Of a stretch of DNA of 5,345 bases, positions 4,874-5,345 are shown piece after piece; within the stretch, counting starts at the first letter, position 1; every line of letters begins with the position of its first letter. A program made the translations under genes and the position numbers. Source of the DNA: CAZYLZ01 sp964648335 (GTDB lineage Bacteria; Patescibacteriota; Minisyncoccia; Phycocordibacterales; UBA2100); contig CAZYLZ010000034.1 in assembly GCA_964648335.1 (NCBI GenBank), positions 1-5,345 of the forward strand, in the 5' to 3' direction. The notes under the pieces were generated by a model that was given only the letters and a program-made list of their open reading frames with translations, did not search any database and was not told the DNA's origin.

Positions 4874-5278
4874 ATGATTGCCAGCACCCTCGTATTCTTG
4901 GGAGCATTGGCGGGCCTGGCAATCCTCTTTTTCGTAAAGTCCTACGAGCTTTCGCGCGAGGTGCTCTTGTTTCCGAAGGCACACGCCTTTGCCGACGATC
5001 GTGCGCGTCTGTTGCGCGGCGACCTCATGCGCGTATCGCGTGCGCTCGAGAAGCTGCCAGGACGGACCGTCATGATGGTGCGCTCGGTCTTGCATATGGC
5101 GGCCGTTCAAGCGGCGACAATGGCAAGCTCGACCGAAGAGAAGCTCTATACGCTTGCCGACAAGGTCTCGCACAAGCATCGCTTCGAGCGCAAAGAGACG
5201 TCGTCGCAGTTCTTGAAGCAGGTGACCGAGAGTACCGCAGGTATCTCGGACACTCGACCGAACGCGGAAACAAAGTAA
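4874..5278 (+). CDS. Hypothetical single-pass membrane protein downstream of tsf, 134 residues
   Basis: I do not recognise a family. Residues about 3-22 form an N-terminal membrane helix (LVFLGALAGLAILFFVK, 6-22), followed by a basic, mostly helical cytoplasmic region. Residues 64-86 are a Met- and Ala-rich, weakly amphipathic helix (GRTVMMVRSVLHMAAVQAA, 63-81), and the C-terminal 35 residues are polar and probably flexible. The start at 4874 is 4 nt after the tsf stop with no SD, so translation is probably coupled or re-initiated. The frame extends upstream into tsf without a family-like sequence, and ATG 4874 starts exactly at the hydrophobic helix. Codon use matches tsf. No terminator separates it from tsf or from the tRNA that follows. 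Ordinary codon use and tight coupling make it a real gene; its function is unknown. Confidence 0.8.
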   Translation: MIASTLVFLGALAGLAILFFVKSYELSREVLLFPKAHAFADDRARLLRGDLMRVSRALEKLPGRTVMMVRSVLHMAAVQAATMASSTEEKLYTLADKVSHKHRFERKETSSQFLKQVTESTAGISDTRPNAETK

Positions 5279-5284
5279 GATACT
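5279..5284 (+). promoter_or_regulatory. Possible tRNA-Thr -10 element
   Basis: GATACT (5279-5284) lies directly after the preceding stop codon and ends 8 nt before the mature tRNA 5' end, the usual spacing for a start just upstream of a tRNA. A poor -35 candidate, TCGACC (5254-5259), is 19 bp away. Read-through from the tsf unit and processing is an equally good explanation. Confidence 0.35.
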
Positions 5285-5292
5285 CCCCATAA

Positions 5293-5345
5293 GCCGCCTT
5301 AGCTCAGTTGGTAGAGCAACGCTTTTGTAAAGCGAAGGTCCTCGG
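5293..5345 (+). tRNA. tRNA-Thr (anticodon UGU), 3' part beyond the window
   Basis: The first 53 nt fold as a tRNA. The acceptor 5' strand is GCCGCCT (5293-5299), then TA, D-stem GCTC/GAGC (5302-5305, 5314-5317) with loop AGTTGGTA, anticodon stem ACGCT/AGCGA (5319-5323, 5331-5335), 7-nt loop TTTGTAA (5324-5330), variable region AGGTC (5336-5340), and T-stem 5' strand CTCGG (5341-5345). The anticodon TGT (5326-5328) reads ACA, threonine. The start resembles E. coli tRNA-Thr(UGU). The top pair of the anticodon stem is an A-A mismatch (5319/5335). The T-loop, acceptor 3' strand and any CCA lie outside the window. Confidence 0.93.

Noticed and set aside
3534..4887. Long minus-strand open frames opposite rpsB and tsf (170, 210 and 207 codons)
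   Set aside because: They are antisense shadows of strongly biased genes; they have no promoter, no SD and no family-like sequence, while the plus-strand genes are certain.
1..5345. CRISPR array, insertion sequence, integrase site or defence module
   Set aside because: No direct repeats with spacers, no terminal inverted repeats, no transposase or nuclease motifs; all larger genes are housekeeping.

Overview
The window holds eight protein genes and the first part of a tRNA gene, all on the plus strand, in about 5.3 kb. The content is translation machinery (bL31, RF1, uS2, EF-Ts, tRNA-Thr) plus one secreted cell-wall enzyme and three small membrane proteins I cannot name. Very short spacers, small proteins, almost no Shine-Dalgarno (SD) sequences, -10 boxes lying directly on start codons, and a PcsB/EnvC-like coiled coil joined to a lytic transglycosylase together suggest a Patescibacteria/CPR bacterium, probably a parcubacterium. 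That placement is inference; no rRNA is present to confirm it. The genes read normally with the standard bacterial code (stops: five TAG, two TAA, one TGA).

Layout: (1) 1-121, the left edge, with a strong GC-rich hairpin and then a TGC-TATACT promoter. (2) 122-1414, a secreted murein transglycosylase with its own terminator. (3) 1460-1720, rpmE (bL31, zinc-free type), then a terminator, then 1789-2793, prfA (RF1). (4) 2866-3442, two small membrane-protein genes in tandem, the first with the only convincing SD in the window, closed by a strong hairpin terminator. (5) 3531-4256 rpsB and 4285-4869 tsf, the classic uS2/EF-Ts pair, followed 4 nt later by a small single-pass membrane protein (4874-5278) and 14 nt later by tRNA-Thr(UGU), which runs off the right edge.

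The most distinctive property is the regulatory layout. Four genes (the transglycosylase gene, rpmE, rpsB, tsf) have a -10 hexamer ending only 6 to 9 nt before the ATG, so their mRNAs are predicted to be leaderless or nearly so. In three spacers the terminator of one gene and the promoter of the next share the same 30-45 bases: the U-tract lies in the -35/-10 spacer or abuts the -10 box.

Functionally, rpmE, prfA, rpsB, tsf and the tRNA all serve ribosome assembly, elongation and termination. The transglycosylase probably acts in cell-wall remodelling or division outside the membrane. The three small membrane proteins have no assignable role from sequence alone. I see no mobile element, CRISPR array or defence system. 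The best candidates for something undescribed are the tandem membrane-protein pair and the protein after EF-Ts.
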